From an uncultured Pseudomonadota bacterium (GTDB lineage Bacteria > Pseudomonadota > Gammaproteobacteria > Burkholderiales > Usitatibacteraceae): a stretch of DNA of 8,103 nt. The notes under the pieces were generated by a model. That model saw nothing but the letters and a program-made list of their open reading frames with translations, searched no databases and had not been told where the DNA came from. The first letter of the stretch is position 1; each line of letters opens with the position of its first letter. Positions 6,544 through 8,103 of this stretch are shown one piece after another. The stretch spans positions 1 to 8,103 of the forward strand of contig CALEJW010000180.1 of NCBI GenBank assembly GCA_937898635.1. Reading direction: 5' to 3'. The translations under genes were made by a program, and so were the position numbers.

Positions 6544-8103
6544 ATGTCGATCCTGTCGAAAGCGCGTTTCCTGATGTGGGTGGCGGCGAGCGTCCTCGTG
6601 GCGCTCCCATCGTGGGCGGCATCGGGGCCCCGGGGCCCGCTGGTGAGCGCCGAGTGGTTGCGCGAGAACCACGGCCGGCCGGAAGTCCTCGTCCTCGATG
6701 CCTCTCCCCCGCCGCTCCACGCCAAGGAGCACATCCCGGGCGCGGTCGCCGCGAGCGTGATGAGCTACGGAATGCGCGAGATGCCGGCCGCGGCGATGGA
6801 GCGGATCTTCCAGGCGTGGGGCGTGAGCGCCGGTCGGAAGGTGGTCCTCTACGACCAGGGCGAGCCGATCTGGGCCACGCGACTCTACTTCGACCTCGAG
6901 CGCCACGGCTTTCCGCTGGAGGATCTCTTCGTCCTCGACGGCGGGCTCGCGAAGTGGAAAGCGATCGGGGGCGCCGTGACCAAGGAGCCCACGCCCGCGC
7001 CGGCGCCGGGGAATTTCCGCGTGAGCGGGCCGAAGGAGGAAATGCGCGTGCGGCTTCCGGAGTTCCTCGCGGCGAGCAGCGACACGCGAAGCAACGCGCT
7101 CGTCGAGGCGCTGAACCCCGAATGGCACTTCGGTGAGAGCGCGTTCTTCGACCGCGGCGGGCACATCCCCTACGGCATCCTCCTGCCGAGCATCGACCTC
7201 TACAACGCCGACAGGACCTTCAAGTCGCCCGAGGAGATCCGGCGGATGCTCGACTACCTCGGCGTGAAGCCCCAGCAACAGGTGCTCACCTATTGCGGGG
7301 GCGGGGTCGCCGCGGCCGTGCCGTGGTTCGCGATGAAGCACCTGCTGGGATACCCGAAGGTGAGGCTCTATGTGGAATCCGAGATGGAGTGGCTGCGCGA
7401 CGACCGCGGCCTGCCGTTCTGGACCTACGGCGCGCCCTACCTCACGCGGCAGACCGCGTGGCTCAAGACCTGGGGCGGGCCGATGATGCGCCAGTTCGGG
7501 ATATCGAACGTGAGCATCGTGGACGTGCGCCCGGCCGACGCGTTCGCCTTCGGGCACCTGCCGTTCGCGCTGAACGTTCCCGCCGAGGAGTTCCGGCGCC
7601 ACCTTTCCTCGCCGGAGAGGCTCGCGGAGATCCTCGCGAAGGCGGGCGTCAAGGCTTCCGACGAGGCGGTGGTGGTCTCGGGCGCGGGGCTGGACAAGGA
7701 TTCGGCGCTCGCCTTCCTCCTGCTCGAGCGGCTGGGGCAGCGCCGCGTCTCCGTCTTCCTCGACTCGCAGGAGAAGTCGATGCAGGCGGGGCTCGCGCTC
7801 GCGGACCCAAAGAAGACGCCGGCCTCGCCGCCGAAGCCGGCTGCGGCCTGGGCGGCGAGCCCGCGCGAGGGCGTGCTGATCGGCTCGCCCGGCGAAACCC
7901 GCGGCGCGTATCCCAAGGTCTTCGTCGCTTCCGGGAAAGAGCTGCCTGCCCGCGTGCCGGAGGGCAAGGTCGTGCACGTGCCCTATACGGAACTCCTCGA
8001 CGCCGACGGCTCGCCGAAGGCCGCGAAGGACATCTGGAAGATCCTGGTGAAGGCGGGCGTGCCGCGCTACGCGGAACTGGTGAGCTTCTCCGACGACCCG
8101 GGC
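6544..8103 (+). CDS. Secreted multi-domain rhodanese, 3'-truncated
   Basis: The frame is open from ATG 6544 to the window edge (520 residues). Residues 1-25 look like a Sec signal peptide: basic K6/R8, a hydrophobic core, then PSWA with likely cleavage after A25. Rhodanese domain 1 (about 34-145) has HIPGAV and VLDGGLAKW, but D104 stands where the catalytic Cys would be. Domain 2 (about 185-295) has the active-site loop YCGGGVAAA with C251. Domain 3 (about 310-412) has SIVDVRP and GHLPFALNVP, but S379 replaces Cys. After a Pro/Ala/Lys linker (about 424-440), AKDIWKILVKAGVPRYAELV marks a likely fourth domain cut by the window. The family moves sulfane sulfur from thiosulfate or persulfides to an acceptor; here this would happen in the periplasm through domain 2. 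Inactive partner domains are normal in tandem rhodaneses, but four in series is more than the usual two. It is divergent from the kinase-cytochrome operon. Confidence 0.9.
   Translation, partial: MSILSKARFLMWVAASVLVALPSWAASGPRGPLVSAEWLRENHGRPEVLVLDASPPPLHAKEHIPGAVAASVMSYGMREMPAAAMERIFQAWGVSAGRKVVLYDQGEPIWATRLYFDLERHGFPLEDLFVLDGGLAKWKAIGGAVTKEPTPAPAPGNFRVSGPKEEMRVRLPEFLAASSDTRSNALVEALNPEWHFGESAFFDRGGHIPYGILLPSIDLYNADRTFKSPEEIRRMLDYLGVKPQQQVLTYCGGGVAAAVPWFAMKHLLGYPKVRLYVESEMEWLRDDRGLPFWTYGAPYLTRQTAWLKTWGGPMMRQFGISNVSIVDVRPADAFAFGHLPFALNVPAEEFRRHLSSPERLAEILAKAGVKASDEAVVVSGAGLDKDSALAFLLLERLGQRRVSVFLDSQEKSMQAGLALADPKKTPASPPKPAAAWAASPREGVLIGSPGETRGAYPKVFVASGKELPARVPEGKVVHVPYTELLDADGSPKAAKDIWKILVKAGVPRYAELVSFSDDPG

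Noticed and set aside
6355..7977. A 540-codon open frame on the - strand, antisense to the rhodanese gene
   Set aside because: The + strand frame shows a signal peptide, rhodanese motifs and a good ribosome site. The antisense frame is low-complexity Arg/Glu/Leu/Ala sequence with no recognisable motif.

Overview
The window is strongly GC-rich and densely coded, with GTG starts, 4-bp overlapping genes and a REP-like palindrome carrying GGGGTCAG/GGGGACAG motifs. Together these suggest an environmental betaproteobacterium or close proteobacterial relative. This placement rests on gene style and recalled relatives, not on a marker gene.

Layout. (1) Positions 1-1247, + strand: the 3' part of an MFS permease whose start lies before the window. 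(2) Positions 1250-1332: an 83-bp imperfect inverted repeat between two convergent genes. Each arm is itself a small palindrome. It probably acts as a terminator and looks like a RAYT-type REP doublet. (3) Positions 6358 down to 1318, - strand: a tight four-gene run consisting of a LytS/YehU-type sensor histidine kinase, a LytTR response regulator, a twelve-haem-motif c-type cytochrome and a Bcr/CflA-type drug exporter. The kinase/regulator and cytochrome/exporter pairs each overlap by 4 bp (GTGA and ATGA). A 36-bp gap with a possible hairpin separates regulator from cytochrome. (4) Positions 6359-6543: a divergent intergenic region. (5) Position 6544 to the window end, + strand: a secreted protein with at least three, probably four, rhodanese domains, only one of which keeps a catalytic cysteine among those visible. 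It has no stop in the window.

How they may work together. The kinase and regulator form a complete two-component pair at the head of the run, so they probably control the cytochrome, themselves, and perhaps the divergent rhodanese gene. A periplasmic sulfurtransferase beside a periplasmic multihaem cytochrome suggests sulfur or redox chemistry in the cell envelope. That link is inference from position only. The role of the exporter in the unit is unclear. The upstream MFS gene, on the other side of the palindrome, is probably a separate transcription unit.
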